A DNA stretch of 64,000 nt from Neodontobutis hainanensis. Taxonomy: Eukaryota; Chordata; Actinopteri; Gobiiformes; Odontobutidae. The translations under genes were made by a program, and so were the position numbers. How positions within the stretch are numbered: position 1 is the stretch's first letter; every line of letters begins with the position of its first letter. The stretch lies in contig JALDNG010000835.1 in assembly GCA_024349245.1 (NCBI GenBank), positions 99,007 to 163,006 on the forward strand, in the 5' to 3' direction. This document shows, in pieces, positions 51,201-64,000 of the stretch. A model generated the notes under the pieces. That model had not been told where the DNA came from. It saw nothing but the letters and a program-made list of their open reading frames with translations, and did not search any database.

Positions 51201-54200
51201 CTTAACTCTCAAAACCTATCATGATTCAGAAAAATGTTTGAAAAGACGACCACAAATCTCGAAATATTTATTTTGCTAATGTACCTTAGTTTCAACAACT
51301 TTTCAAAAATATTTTCATTTTTGGATGGTTGAAATATAGATAAAAACATTGGCCTTTTATTTAATATTAAAATAATAATATTTTTTAATGCAAAGTTGTT
51401 ACTCATAAAATAGTTATATTTTTGTCATAAATGTCTAATGGTCAACTTCAAAAAAATTTCAAATCGAGTTTTGTAATTTTTTCTCCTTATCACTAAAAGA
51501 CATACCAATACACATTCTTAATAAGGTTTCAATTAAATATTGTCTGATTCGAATACACCCAAATATGAAAATAATAACATCATTAAAACATGATTGATGA
51601 AAAGATATAATCATATATCATTCAGCAAGCTATCTTATTTCATAATTATGAATTAAAATTATAATTGATTATATTAAATTTGATGATATTCAAGCATTAA
51701 GTTTTAGTTTTTTAACTTAAAAAACGTTTTTGGTTCAGATTAATCGTATGAGATGTCGTGTATCGTGAAATCGAGAGTATATTTTAAAGTGGATATTTTT
51801 TGATATAAGAATCAAGATAACAATAGTTCAAAGAATAAATGATTCCTGTGATGATATATATCATTGTTCGCTTCCATTAATTTGAATTTCGAATATAAAC
51901 CTATTGTATAACGTAAATATTGAAAAAAATTGTGAACTTTCTTTCAAAAATTAGGTTGTATTATCATGAAAGAAAAAGAATTCGGAAAGTTTTTATTGTT
52001 TAACAGTGATATTTCACACCATATATCTCCATAAGAAATTAAAATGAAATCTAATGTTTAAATAAAGGTTGTTTATACCTGCATTATAATTCAAAAATAT
52101 GATATATGTTTAAAGTTGATGATAATAAACAAGGTATCAAATAAAGGCATATGAGAGAAATCATAAACTTGAGATATTTTTGAAAGCCTACAAATCAACA
52201 TTTGGGCAGCATATCTGAAAAATTAAGGTAAAATTAAAATTCTGCAGTCAAAGTTATTCCATTCAAAGATATCAATAAAGGTTTTGTGATTTTATAAATG
52301 CAAAAATATATTCAGAAATTAACATATTAAAAAGCTTTGTGAATTAAAATTATCATAACTTCAGGAAAGATGTATTTTATTTTTTTATACCCAGTATCTT
52401 TTTAGAAGAGTGAATATTGATTGAAAAATAGTTTAATTAAATGTATTATGAGCATAAGGAAGAAATAAAAGCTCAATTCTATTGACGTCGAAACTCAAAA
52501 TATGGATAGTGAATGTATATATCTTGAGAAATTTGTTAAATTCATAGAATACTCCAATATCAATGAACATTTTTGTTATCATAAATTAGATTGATAAATT
52601 TAACGATTCAATGAAATTTAACAGTTTATAATGTATCAATTATGGGAGTAAACTCATTATATAGATTTTTTAAACAACTCTTGTTGAATGGATAAAATTT
52701 GTTGAAGTATTTTTATCAAAACATATTCAATTATATATTCAGCAAACATAAATTTACTTTCTTTAAAAACTAAGTTTTTATTTACTTTCTTTATTAGATT
52801 GAATAATAATCAATCTGATTATTTTTTAAATTTTAGGTGCTTTAAATTACAAAGGATGATTGCTTAAGAGAATATTTCAAACTTTAATGGTTATAAGAAT
52901 TAAGTTACGTGAAATTAGATTCTTAGAATGAAAAAAATTACCATTTTATAAATACAAAATGGTTTCTTTGATATATTTTTCATAATTATCATAATTTTTA
53001 GAATAAAGCCATTTTACGTTAGTTTTGAGTTTTCCAGGCATTAAAGATATCTAACAGATACGGAACACGCTGATTATAGAACGATGGCATCATTATCTGA
53101 TTAAATTAGAAAATATTTGTGAGAACTTGAAAATATTTTCAATATTGATACGAGCTTGTCTCATTTGAATTTTATCATCGTTAAAAATATACTATTTGTT
53201 AAAATTAACAACAAAGTATCAAAGAAAATACAGACTTACTACTCATAAAAGACAATATAATAGGAAATGGCACTTATAAGATGAATTACTTTTGAAAAGA
53301 ATTTAATAATAAAATTCATAAAAATTGTTTTTCCGTTTGATTATCATTCAAATATGCAGAGATAGGAAGATATTTTCAAGGCCCTGCTCTATGAACATAT
53401 ATTTTTTCATAAGATTGCTCGATTTAGACTGATCTAATTTGCGATAAATTGTTTTAATTTGCATTAAAAAATAAATTAACCCATATTTAATTGGTTTTTA
53501 AGTGCATGCTTTTTAAGGAAATAGGATTATCTTAAAACGATTGTTTTTATACGAATTTAACATCTGTCAACATTTCTCAAAAGCGCTGAAGATGTATAAA
53601 TGTAAAATAACACAAGTCTGCGAACTAATTTTCATTAGATCGTCACTTTTAATACAGCGGGCACACTATTTAACATTTAACATTTATTATTTTTAGTTAT
53701 TTGTGAGTGGCGATTTCATAACTAATTTATCTTGTATTCGGCCAGTTAATGCCACAGTACCTTAAAGGTAATTTCTCAAGTTAACATATATATCCCTTAA
53801 TTTGTTTATTGTAAACTAGAATTAAAGAAGTATATTACGTATTGAAGAACTTTAATATATATCTAATAGAATCAATGAAGATAGAAATTTATTTTTGATA
53901 CAAGCTAATTTTGATGGTTGCTAGAACTCTACATGATCAATAAATTACTTTCAAATATTATGAATCTTTTCTCATTATGGAAATAGCGAGGCAAACATAG
54001 TCGGTTATACTCTTCAAGGCACTTAACAACATAACTATAATTACATATTATTTTATAAAAATGAAAAACACACGTGAGAATATTTGAATATTTAAAGACA
54101 TTTTCATGCTTTAAATGCATCCTTATTTAATTTTAGCATTAAAATAATTATCATTCTGGAATTATTCAAAGATAAAACGAGTTCTAAACAAACTCATTAT

Positions 54201-57200
54201 TTAATTTTGTCATGATATTTTAAATAGTCTTCTGCATCTTTCAAGATGGCAAATAATTAACTTAAATTCTTTAATAAATTTTCACTGAATATTTTATTTA
54301 AAAATCAGTCTTTTGTCATTAACAGAGTTAACCATGTTGCGAGCAGAGGAATGAAAATTCCATATATTTAATACTCAACTCCTCAAAGATGTAATTTTGG
54401 TGAATTTTCTGATTTATCAACAATTTATAAAACATAAATTTTTGAGATTAGTTTTTAATTCTCGCCCCTCTGAATTAAATGAGGTAAAACCGATCACGCG
54501 AAATGAAAAAGCAGGACAAATGTTACAATTGTGATAATTGACTTTAAGCTTTGAACAGGAGTAATTTAGACAGATATTCTCAGGTAAGGTCTCTTTTAAA
54601 ACACTTTATTTGCATTATGTTCTCGGGGAACTTGCAAATGAAAAAAATAAAATATGAATTTATTTTTCCGAATTTTTCTCGTTTAACATTATTCATGCAT
54701 TATACATTTTTTAAGACGAAAGCCCTCACCAAGTATATTTTCAAAATTTTTACAAAAAAAAATTTTAATACCAAAAATAAATGTAACAAAATTTATTTAT
54801 TCTCTCAACATTAAATTGTATGCAAAACACAAAATAGATATTCTTTACCCTGAACTTTAATTGTAATTACGTTTTTTAAATTTATTAAAAGAGGAAATAA
54901 CAGTGAAAAATTAGTTTAGAATAACATATGGGTTTGAGAATTTTCAAAACACAACAATCATTTTCTTTGAATGAAACAATAACTTATTTACTTCCCAATG
55001 AGTTAGGAATGTTTTAATTATTTATCTCTATGTTTGCTTTAACAGGCTACAATGAGCGTACTATTTTCATTTCCCTTCATCTGATTCCACCATTATGAAC
55101 ATGCAAATGATTAATATTATAGGTAAAAATCCTTTCTTATCTTTGAATTGGCCATCTTAAAACTTCATATAAAATATAAATGAGTTTTATACTTTGATAA
55201 CACCTCTCTACAAATCTTTTTACTCCATACTTACCTCACAGGTTTGCAGCCAAAACTTATTTCACAATTATTTTTTACGAAACTATCATTTATTACAGGT
55301 ACATTTATTTTAGACTTTATTTTAACCTCTAGATGTTAAATGATTTTACGCGTAACTTTAAATAATTGCTTTAAGTATCTCACGCTAATATATAGAACCG
55401 AAAAACATGTTTTTTCTATTTAATATCCTTAAACATCTAAAAATTTGAATTTCTACCTATTGTGATCAATAAATATAGTATCTCTAATTAAGATTATTTT
55501 TCGTTGAACGAGAAGTTAAACATTCAGAACTTCTTTCAAAGAAAGTTGACGATCACGTTCTCCTTTTCAGCAACACAATTTGGTGTATACCCCAATTATC
55601 AGAAAGTGATAGAAACTTTCCTTAACCAAAACCTTCACGCATTACTATACCCTTGAGTGCAACCTTACCTTTGGGAATTGTTTCGTTGAAAAGTTACGTC
55701 GCTTGTTTCCTCATTTCCCATAAAGATGCTCCTTCATATATAGTCGAAAAAATGGATCAAGATTTCATGTATATAGTTAGATTTGTGATATTTCAATGAA
55801 ATCAAGAGAGAGATGTTCAAAATTTTGCCTGTTTATTGAATAATTTATAATTTTTATCATATAAGCTATGGATTTTCGTCCTCAATAAAATTGACTCAAA
55901 ATGATAAGTTTTAACAAATGATTTAAAATAAGTAGTCAAAATAGATTTTGTGATTTTACATGTAATCAAGCTTGAAAAATTTACTCTTGACATTCTTAAA
56001 ATATCCTCTAATTGTAAAACTCAAAAATTAAATTATAAATTTTCAGTAAACTTCCAACAAGAATATTATTGTATGTACATCCAAATAATTAACAAAATAT
56101 ATGGTTCTCGATTTACTATTTTACTTTGTTTAATATCATGAGCATGAAGAATTCTAATATATTTATCGTGTTATTCAGATCGACATTTTTCTTTCAATGC
56201 TGAAAATTAAAATATTTTTCATTTTTATTTGTATTTTTATGTCTATTTGCACTATGATATGAAAAAAATGAAAAACTTCAAAATAAAGGAGTGCTTCTCA
56301 TGTTACCAGAAAGACAGAATTTAGTGAAGAATAGTAGAATGATAAATAACTTTTCGAAACAAAACAGAATTTGTTTGAAATAAATGTCATGTTTATAAAT
56401 CATAAAAAATTCGCAAAAGTCATTCTATATAAAAATTTCTTTCAAATGTTTTCGATAGATTTTTATTTTTCATTCGAAATTTCTTAACCTCATAAAAGAT
56501 TAAAATTAAATTTTACTATGATCTTAACACATTTACTATGTTAAGTTTTATCATTTAAAAAATCGCATTTATATGACAGTGTGAAGAAAATGTACATCGG
56601 TTTGATTCTGGACATAAAAACAAGGAAATGACAACATTATGTGTTTTGTGTAATTGAGATTTTAAATCAACTATTTTAAAAAATAAGCTTTTTTCAACAA
56701 AAGTTAAAATAAAAAATTTCCCACACATACCTGTGATTCATGAACTCATTATTTCATATTTTATCATAAATTAATGATTTAATGTTATTTTAAAATGTCA
56801 ATATTGTTAATTATTTTCTTTTCAAAAGATTACCATTTTCATAGAATATTTGACTTCTGCATTTACTTTTTTACTATTAGATACATTTGAAAAATTTTTA
56901 AAATATTTAAAATAGTCTCGGGTTTTGACTCTAAATCTTTTATGAGATTTAAGATAACTTCTAAATGTAAAATAAGTTACTTATTCTGCAGAGGGTTAAC
57001 GTTTGTTATTAATATTTATAGAGATTGTGTTTATTATTATTTATTTTAAATCTTAATTTATTTTATTAGACATTCTCTTGATCTCTATGAAGATATTGTT
57101 TTCCATCTGTGTTCATTGTTGTTAAAAAGCTAAATTTTTCAATTATAAAAATATGTGTATTTTATTGATTTAAAATATTGAATATATAGCTATTGTTTCA

Positions 57201-58140
57201 AATAAAGATTGCTTCACAAATGATTTATTTAAGATTTCATATAAATAGTTTATATTTTAAGGTTGGTGATCTGTATGTGATGTTTTTAAAATTCTAATTC
57301 GTATAAGTGTGTGATACTTTATATGGATATGCAATTCTTCATCAACCTTTTGTTGAAAAAATGATTAATATATTTAGAGTCTTCCTTCAATGTCATCTGC
57401 TTAAATGAATTAGAACTCATCGTAAATATTAAATTCAACAAATAATTAATACAAATTTGAGGAAACAAAAAAATATTTGTTTTTTCAGCATGAATGAGAA
57501 AAATATATCAGCGTGTATTCTGAATGAATTTTACTTGATTTTAAGTCTTCTGGTATTTCTTTGAATTATAGGTTCAGGCGTTGAGGGATTTACAGTCTTT
57601 CAGAACAAACATAAAAGTGTAAATATACGATATTATAAATTATGAGAATCTCACCAACTTAAAACTCACCATCTCTTCGGCTTAATGGTGCAACAGTATC
57701 TCTGCAGACATTCGTCAGGTTAGAAATTAAAGAAATCAAATTGCCCTTTAAGAATGGTGATAATATATCTCATTGCCCCATCATACTGACTAAAAACATA
57801 AATAAACAGAGCCTGAATAAAAATTATTTAATTTTGTTGAAGAATTCAAACGTGAATCAACATGAAATATAGGCTGTGGCATGCACTATTTAATCATTTC
57901 ACAGTTAACAGGTATAATATTTATCCAAAACAACAATGCTTTATGAATTAAATACATTTTTAGAATACAAATGAGATCAAATATTCAACAAATCTATGTT
58001 ATTGACAGAAATTAAAATTATTCTATTGATTACAACTAACACTAGAATGAAAAAGATTCCTAATTTTGTTTGAGAAAACTACTAGTTTAAAAAATTCTCA
58101 TCAATAAGACATGAAAGTTGAAATTTATAAGCTGAAATAG
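48258..58140. other. Very long AT-rich region, essentially gene-free
   Basis: Almost 10 kb of very AT-rich DNA. Short ORFs (50402, 51209, 53929, 54551, 55950) are Ile/Lys/Asn/Phe-rich and look random. Two patches are less AT-rich and may be old coding remnants on the minus strand: 55490-55730 (protein-like IPKGKVALKGIVMREGFG interrupted by stops) and 57570-57800 (NVCRDTVAPLSRRDG before a GTGAGT donor). Neither was identified. Confidence 0.45.
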
Positions 58141-58190
58141 TTTTTTTATTTTTTAATGGGAGACGGCGCAGTACGTCTAGCTTTTATGCA

Positions 58191-58227
58191 CCCGCGCGGG
58201 AACAATTTTTTGTATTTGATTTGGCGC
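58191..58227. promoter_or_regulatory. GC palindrome and E2F-like site
   Basis: CCCGCGCGGG (58191-58200) is a perfect 10-bp palindrome, followed 20 bp later by TTTGGCGC (58220-58227), an exact match to the E2F consensus TTTSSCGC. Both lie in DNA with very little G+C. The small ORF at 58583 begins about 355 bp downstream. A regulatory role is inferred only from the motif match. Confidence 0.3.
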
Positions 58228-58582
58228 GTAAAATGTGAAAAACAAAAATCATTTATCGAAGTGTTATTCTTGAGACGGTAATTATTTAAATGATTAATTT
58301 TTATAGTTTTTAGTGATCTTGCACTTTTAAAACTGATAAAAATAATGTTACTTCCTTTATATTCTGTCTTACGTTTTCTTAATATTTAAACTTACAAAAA
58401 TATACATTGGTTTTATTTTTGTGTAAATTATATCTTTTATTGAGGCAGTTGATGACGGTGAGAGTTTTAATAACACAGAATTTTTTTTAATCTTAAGTTC
58501 AGTGTCTTATTATAAAAAACATTGAGCGTGCTCTAATTATCTCAATTATTCTTTAAATAGTTGTCTCTAAAAAAAGGGGAAA

Positions 58583-58774
58583 ATGACTTTTGGCTCAGAT
58601 AAACTTAATCGTAATAATATCTTAATGACGGCATTAAATTGGCGTGAAAAAATAGAACTCCATATACAACATATAGAAATATCTGATATACCCCAAACTT
58701 AGCTACATTTTAAAAACTGTTCAAAAAATTTAGCAAGGAAAACAAGGTTGAGGAATAGACGAACTGTATATTAA
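58583..58774 (+). pseudogene. Small unidentified ORF with one internal stop
   Basis: It begins with ATG in a good A-rich context (GGGGAAAATGAC), reads MTFGSDKLNRNNILMTALNW and 19 more residues to a TAG at 58700-58702, then stays open in the same frame (NLARKTRLRNRR) to a TAA at 58772. Composition is protein-like, but I recognise no family and found no GT..AG intron that removes the TAG. Confidence 0.25.
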
Positions 58775-60493
58775 ACAAAAACTGGATTGAAATTTTTCGA
58801 ATGTAAGAAATTAAGTTCAAAGTCGAACAGATACTTTCGATAGATGTTATTTTTGCAAAATTCTATTTATCGTGTTTTTTAATTATTTATTATACGGCAT
58901 ATATCTCAAGTGTACCCTTTATTAGTTTTTTATTAACCAGAGATAATTTATAGTATAATTTATTTTTTGAGTGTTGGATATAAATATTCGGTTTTCAGAA
59001 AACAACGAAAAACAGTTTGAAAGTTCAAGTAAATTCAAAAAGTTTGATTGATAAAACACAAAATTCATTGTTATAGAACAAGCAGAAACTAAAAATAATT
59101 GCAGTTATTTACAGAATAACCATTATGCGAAAAATTAAGCTCAATATGTCAAAATATTCAAACAAAACATTGAATAGTAAGTAATATTTTTTATAATTGA
59201 TTGCAGAACTATTCATTTATCTTAACTTATGAGTACACTCAGCATAATTATAAACAGAATAAATTTAAATGTTATTTTAACATGATAAAATTTAACAGAA
59301 AATATAACATATTTGTTTAAAAAAAATTCTATATGTCATAACTGACATTACTCAAATGATATCGAAGACAGAACTTCGATAATGTTATATTAGTTCCTTG
59401 AGATGGTTTCTTACAAGCTAAAACAGATTATACCTTTAAACTATCCAAGAACAATTTTTGAAGACGATTTATAAACTTCTATCAGATATTAGCAGAGAAA
59501 GTTTATAAATAAATATGAACAACTATCCTCAAAAATTCAAAATATATTATGATAAATTATTGTTAAAGGTATATTTAAAATTTTTATATCATATATTGCA
59601 TACTTTTATATGAAGATAAGGTATTCGTCAAACCTATCCAGGCATACTTCAAAGTAGGTTTTAGTGTATTTTACCTCGTTCTGTGTTGCTCTGTCTATTA
59701 GGTTTTCATTTCGGTTCTTTTCTAATGGTAAAAATATGTGTCAGTTAATTTTAGATTCTTTGGCTTTAATTATCTGGAATGTATGAATTTTTCTCTCTGA
59801 CGTTATTTATATGAGAATCAAAGACGTCTCTTTGTTATCGTTAAGACTAAAGATTATGACTTACCATAAATAATCACAATAACTCTGAAAATTCGTGTTA
59901 TTCTTGCCTCAAGTCGATTGCTTTCTTGCCCCATTAGAAACGCGTCACATAATACACAAGGTATAGTATACAGATCATGAAACTGAAGAAGACAAGCTTA
60001 TATTTTGATACTTGAAATTATCTCATTAAAAATTTTCCTTCGCAAAAGAACGTTATATTCCACATTAGAACGGTTTATTAAAATATATGGGTGGAATTTT
60101 AACAATGTACAATATTTGAAAAAAATGAAATTTAATTTTGATTTTTATCAATAACATAAACTGTAAAATATACCGTTATTAGGTTTAATGAACGAAATAA
60201 ATTTATTTGGCAGCTAATTTATAATATGAATAATCGCAATTATGGCGTTGAATTGTGAGACTGGAACTACCTCAATTTAACACTTTCCTTACAGGCGTAT
60301 ATGAAAATTATAAGAATGTTTTAGTTTTTTACCTAGTTTTAAATTATTAAAATGATTTGGTAATTGATAAGTTATTTTTCTTATTAATGTTGAAAAAAGG
60401 TATTATTTAATTTTATTATGAATGTTTTTATATTTTTTGAAGGTATAAATCAGAATATTTTTGTAAATTTATCAATAATTTTAAAAACTAGTC
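58775..60493. other. AT-rich intergenic stretch
   Basis: No gene, repeat or regulatory element that I can support. Confidence 0.5.
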
Positions 60494-61740
60494 ATGCGCA
60501 TTTACGAGAACATTAATTTATATACGAAGTTTTCAATGTTCATGATTTTCAATTTCGATTTTTTGAATTTAATTTATCTATCATCTGTAATTTCTCCAAA
60601 AGAAAATAGAGCTAGAATGCAGACAAAGAGAAATAGATATCATTCAATTATTTATTCTCCTCGATATGCCTCATGCTCAACCAATCCATCATCAGAAGCT
60701 TCAAAAAGTCAATCTCTTGAAGTGAATTTCCGTAAAAGAGAGAAATTAAAAATGGATAATGGTCTTTATCATTTAAGTTTACAAATATAAAAACCCTTAC
60801 CGAAATACAGTGTTTCTGCACTTAACAGGAAAGTATATAAGAGGAGATTTTTTGATAAAAATAAGATGCATTTCCGTTCATTTCTTATCTATAGAACTAA
60901 TAGTTATAATTTTTATTCAAAAAAGGTTTTACAAACTTAAATAATCAGCTGTCTAAAGCAGATAACTGGCTTTTAAATAAAATTAGATACAATCCGACGA
61001 AACAACAGACGCACTCACATGAATCTCATAGAAATCAGGTTAGATCTACAGAAGTGTCAACAGAGTTTGATATAAAGATAAAACCTCGATTATTATAATA
61101 TATATTAATCAACAAGGAAAGCTGCATGGTGAGTATACAGATGTGAAGCTGTTTAAAATTACCGATTCAACAAGCGAAGTTTTAATTGACAGAGATTCTA
61201 GTCATCTAAACCGTTTGAGGAGAACTAAGATACCTATTGTAAAAATTTTAATATTATTTGATCATGAAGACATTTTCATTTTTTTATCTCAACTATTTCT
61301 GATCAACATGAAATAAGATTTTTAGTGAAAGGGCTGTTGAATCTCAGTTATATATGTCATTTTGAAATCAATGTGTTTCATAAGAAAAGTAAAAAAAAAT
61401 TTATAATGCCAATTAAACTGATTGACAACTTTAGAGAGTTCGGAGAAGCATTCCTATTTAATTCAAATAATATTAAAATAAATTTAATAATTCACTCTTC
61501 AAACCCTACATTTCAACATTAAGTGATGTATCTCATGTCAAATTTAAGTCTTAAAACATTCGCGGTATATTTCTATTCATATAAACAGTTCTGCCAAACA
61601 GTATTTTCAAAAGACGTGAGGCATGTATCTGTTGCGGAGTATTGATTGATATTTCACACCTTGAAAAATTTAAAGAATTTTATACTGCAATGGGATTAGT
61701 ATTTTTAGATTTTTTAATTTGATAACAAAGTAAAAGATAA
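60494..61740 (+). pseudogene. Unidentified multi-exon gene or recent pseudogene
   Basis: Family not recognised. The N-terminal half is basic and Ser/Arg/Asn-rich (ENRARMQTKRNRYHS..., FRKREKLK), open from 60494 apart from a TAA at 60788, with a candidate 23-nt phase-0 intron at 60926-60948, then LSKADNWLLNKIRYN and a stop at 61096. The protein then appears to continue, one base out of frame, as NQQGKLHGEYTDVKLFKI and KITDSTSEVLIDRD (61107-61290). It shifts again at a seven-T run near 61285 into SDQHEIRFLVKGLLNLSY, FHKKSKKKFIMPIKLIDNF (to 61522). A possible 26-nt intron (GTGATG..TTAAG, 61523-61548) leads to LKTFAVYFYSYKQFCQTVF, which stops near 61644. The C-terminal half alternates short hydrophobic and polar stretches like a beta-rich domain. 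Several breaks are 1-nt, so assembly error is a live alternative to decay. Confidence 0.45.
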
Positions 61741-64000
61741 AGTATTTGAAATATATAAAACAATGTGGGAGATATAGATACGAGTAATGAATTTATTCTT
61801 ATTATTTTTAGATGTAGAAATCTGTCAAGTATATTAATTAAATATCATAACTTCATTTACTTGTATTTTAGTTCCTTAATATTTCTCGTTAAGTTGAGTG
61901 CTAATGGATTTTGATAAAAAAATGATTGTTTATTGTACATTTTATATTTTTCAAGGTATATAATTATGATTTTTTTTTACTGCCTATGTATCAGTATTTT
62001 CATGGTGATTAGTTGTTTAGGGTTAATAAAATTATTAAAAACAATCATTAAAATTTACGTTTAAACTAGAAATTGAATTAGTGTCGGTTTCGACATTCAA
62101 AAGAATTTTACTGTTTATAATTTTGCGGATGATATATCCACATTTTTAACTTATGAAAATTATGTAGTGAGGCAACACTTTTAAAATATATTTACTTCTA
62201 CAAACTATATTTTTTCATATTTTGATTTTTGTATGCTTTCAAATATTTGTTTTAGAAAATTTAACTCATTTAATAAGTTTAATCTCAAGGTTCGAAAAAA
62301 CTTTAAAAAATTTGGCAAACATATAGGCTTTAATATTTGAATCTACTCATTACTTTGTTTATATTTTCTTTAGAAAATAAGAGTGAAATATGTGATTTGA
62401 TTTCGTGATATATTTTAACTCCAACTTTTTGAGATAAAAATAAGTGATTATAAAATTTCAGTTTTGACTATTTTTCATGATGAATAGTCTTAATCTAGGT
62501 CGTTAATATTAAAATCATTGATACTATAATGAATTTTTTAAAATATCAAACCTTGCAATATTTAAAGGTGCGCTTAATTACTTCGACATTGTTATTCTAG
62601 TCATATATCAATAAAAATATCTTTTATTCGTTGTTTATGCTATTCATGAAATCTGTGAGTATTATTCAAAAGAAAATCTAAAGTCAAATTTTAGCACTTT
62701 TTGGTGTTCAGAAGTGCGTTATTTTAAAACCTTTAATTTATTATACATCTGAGAATTTGGGATAAAATATCAAATAATGCCAATGGTTGGTGACACGTTT
62801 TTTGACACTTTCATTTTTATACCACATAAAAATACTAAATTTAACAATTTAAACATGAATAAATCGTGCTCAGATATTTGGTAAAAACGAAAAATCGAAG
62901 AATACGATCGAGAAGATCAGATCTCAAATTCTAAAAATATTTCAAATTGAAAAGTAAATCAATTTGCATGATAAATAATTATACCTCCGTTACAATCCGA
63001 TTCCTACTTAATCTTCTTGATATTAATTTTCGCAGAGACGCAACAAGTTGATAATAATCAAACATATTTCAAAATATATGCATACTGACGGTAATCTAAA
63101 AATTAGTAAGCAAAAGTAAAGAAGTTAAAAACACAATTCAATGTAAAAATTAGAAATCGTCATCTGATTATTTTAATAAGACACTATGACTGCTGCAGAA
63201 CTCTGCTCATACAATGCAAACGTATTATCGAATAAATTGAAAATTGTAACTATTTATAAAACTCTAAGTTAATGGATGTTTCTCAAATTTATATTTGTGA
63301 TGAAGGCATTTTCTGCTTCTTATGGATGTTTTTACGATTTATTTACTTTGAGTGGATCTTAATTGGATGAAGATATTTATTGGTCATGAAATTGATACAG
63401 ATACTATTTTATAAGTGCTCTTTAAGATATTCTATCCATAGAATCCTAAGATTTACTTGATAGTCTATTTTAACATTTTTATCTGTGTTTGTCAGATTCA
63501 TTTACTTTTATATTTTTTAACTCGAAAGATTTCTTTTCATATTATTTAATTGATAGTATGAGAATTAAACTAAACTTTGATATGTGGAACCAATGATTTC
63601 GCTGAACCAAGAGAATAGAATTCATCCAGCATCCTCCAAAATTAAATATCAAGGTAATTCAATGATTAATTTTGAAGAAAAAATGATAAAATTCACCAAA
63701 TATTTTCAGATTCAACATCATATGAAAGTATATTTGAATTTATTATTCTCGAAAATAATTTTAAAGATTAAAAAAATTCAAAAAATCTTTTGTAATTTAC
63801 CATATTTAGGAATAATTTTTATTCGTACCGAAGTTTGCGATTATTATTTATTATCTTTAGTTAAATCCTTTTGATTTTCGACAAAAATAATTCGCATTGA
63901 ATAAAATATTTTCAAACAAGGAAAAAACAATTTTTAAACTTGTGAAAAATTATAAATTATTATTTGAATTTTTTATTAAATTCAACTTTAAAAATAGTAT
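61741..64000. other. AT-rich region at the window end
   Basis: No firm gene. At 63584-63874 a 96-codon plus ORF begins with protein-like sequence (MISLNQENRIHPASSKIKYQ) immediately before GTAATT..TTTGAAG (63655-63678), a 24-nt GT..AG unit of the size seen in the confirmed genes. This could be a first exon of a gene running out of the window, but the rest of the ORF looks like random AT-rich sequence. Confidence 0.4.

Noticed and set aside
3066..61522. Stop-codon reassignment to explain in-frame TAA in HINT3 and the 60-kb gene
   Set aside because: Intact genes here end at all three stops (SLC38-like TAG, CRELD2 TGA, TMEM120 TAA) at family-appropriate positions and contain none internally.
1..64000. 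tRNA, rRNA, CRISPR arrays, bacterial operons
   Set aside because: No convincing A/B-box pair, cloverleaf, rRNA core or spaced direct repeats were seen. Short hairpins such as 7421-7440 lack tRNA features. The gene structure is eukaryotic.

Overview
**Organism and gene style.** This is AT-rich eukaryotic DNA with few genes. The recognisable genes are animal-type: CRELD, TMEM120, a SLC38-like transporter, HINT3 and nucleoside hydrolases. They are cut into small exons by GT..AG introns of only about 19-29 nt, mostly 20-26 nt. I placed nearly 40 such introns by hand. In the four complete genes, removing them gives one open frame whose length is a multiple of three. Introns under 30 nt in an animal-type gene set, in a gene-poor AT-rich genome, best fit a dicyemid mesozoan. 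That identification is an inference.

**Layout.** 1-1600: decayed Ty3/gypsy retroelement (integrase end). 3066-3563 (+): HINT3-like HIT hydrolase with two apparent 1-nt deletions. 8062-8522 (-): unidentified two-exon gene. 10875-12554 (+): SLC38-like amino-acid transporter, 13 exons, 423 aa. 16445-16692: GC-rich island with a TATA box and initiator (promoter or solo LTR). 18784-20377 (-): CRELD2-like ER protein, 15 exons, 421 aa, ending NDEL. 24260-25410 (+): unidentified coding remnant. 27907-28739 (+): TMEM120, at least six exons, N-terminus not found. 35160-36165 and 38382-39446 (both -): tandem nucleoside hydrolase paralogues with shared intron positions. 47013-48257: complete but dead Tc1/mariner element with TIRs and TA ends. 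58191-58774: GC-rich palindrome and E2F-like site upstream of a small broken ORF. 60494-61740 (+): unidentified broken multi-exon gene. The rest is AT-rich sequence with no gene I can support.

**How the genes relate.** I see no operon-like grouping. The only functional neighbours are the two nucleoside hydrolases (nucleoside salvage), clearly an old tandem duplication. The others are dispersed single-copy housekeeping genes: ER folding (CRELD2), membrane transport or channel (SLC38-like, TMEM120) and nucleotide phosphoramidate hydrolysis (HINT3). Several frame breaks fall in or beside A or T runs, so some apparent pseudogenes could be assembly errors.
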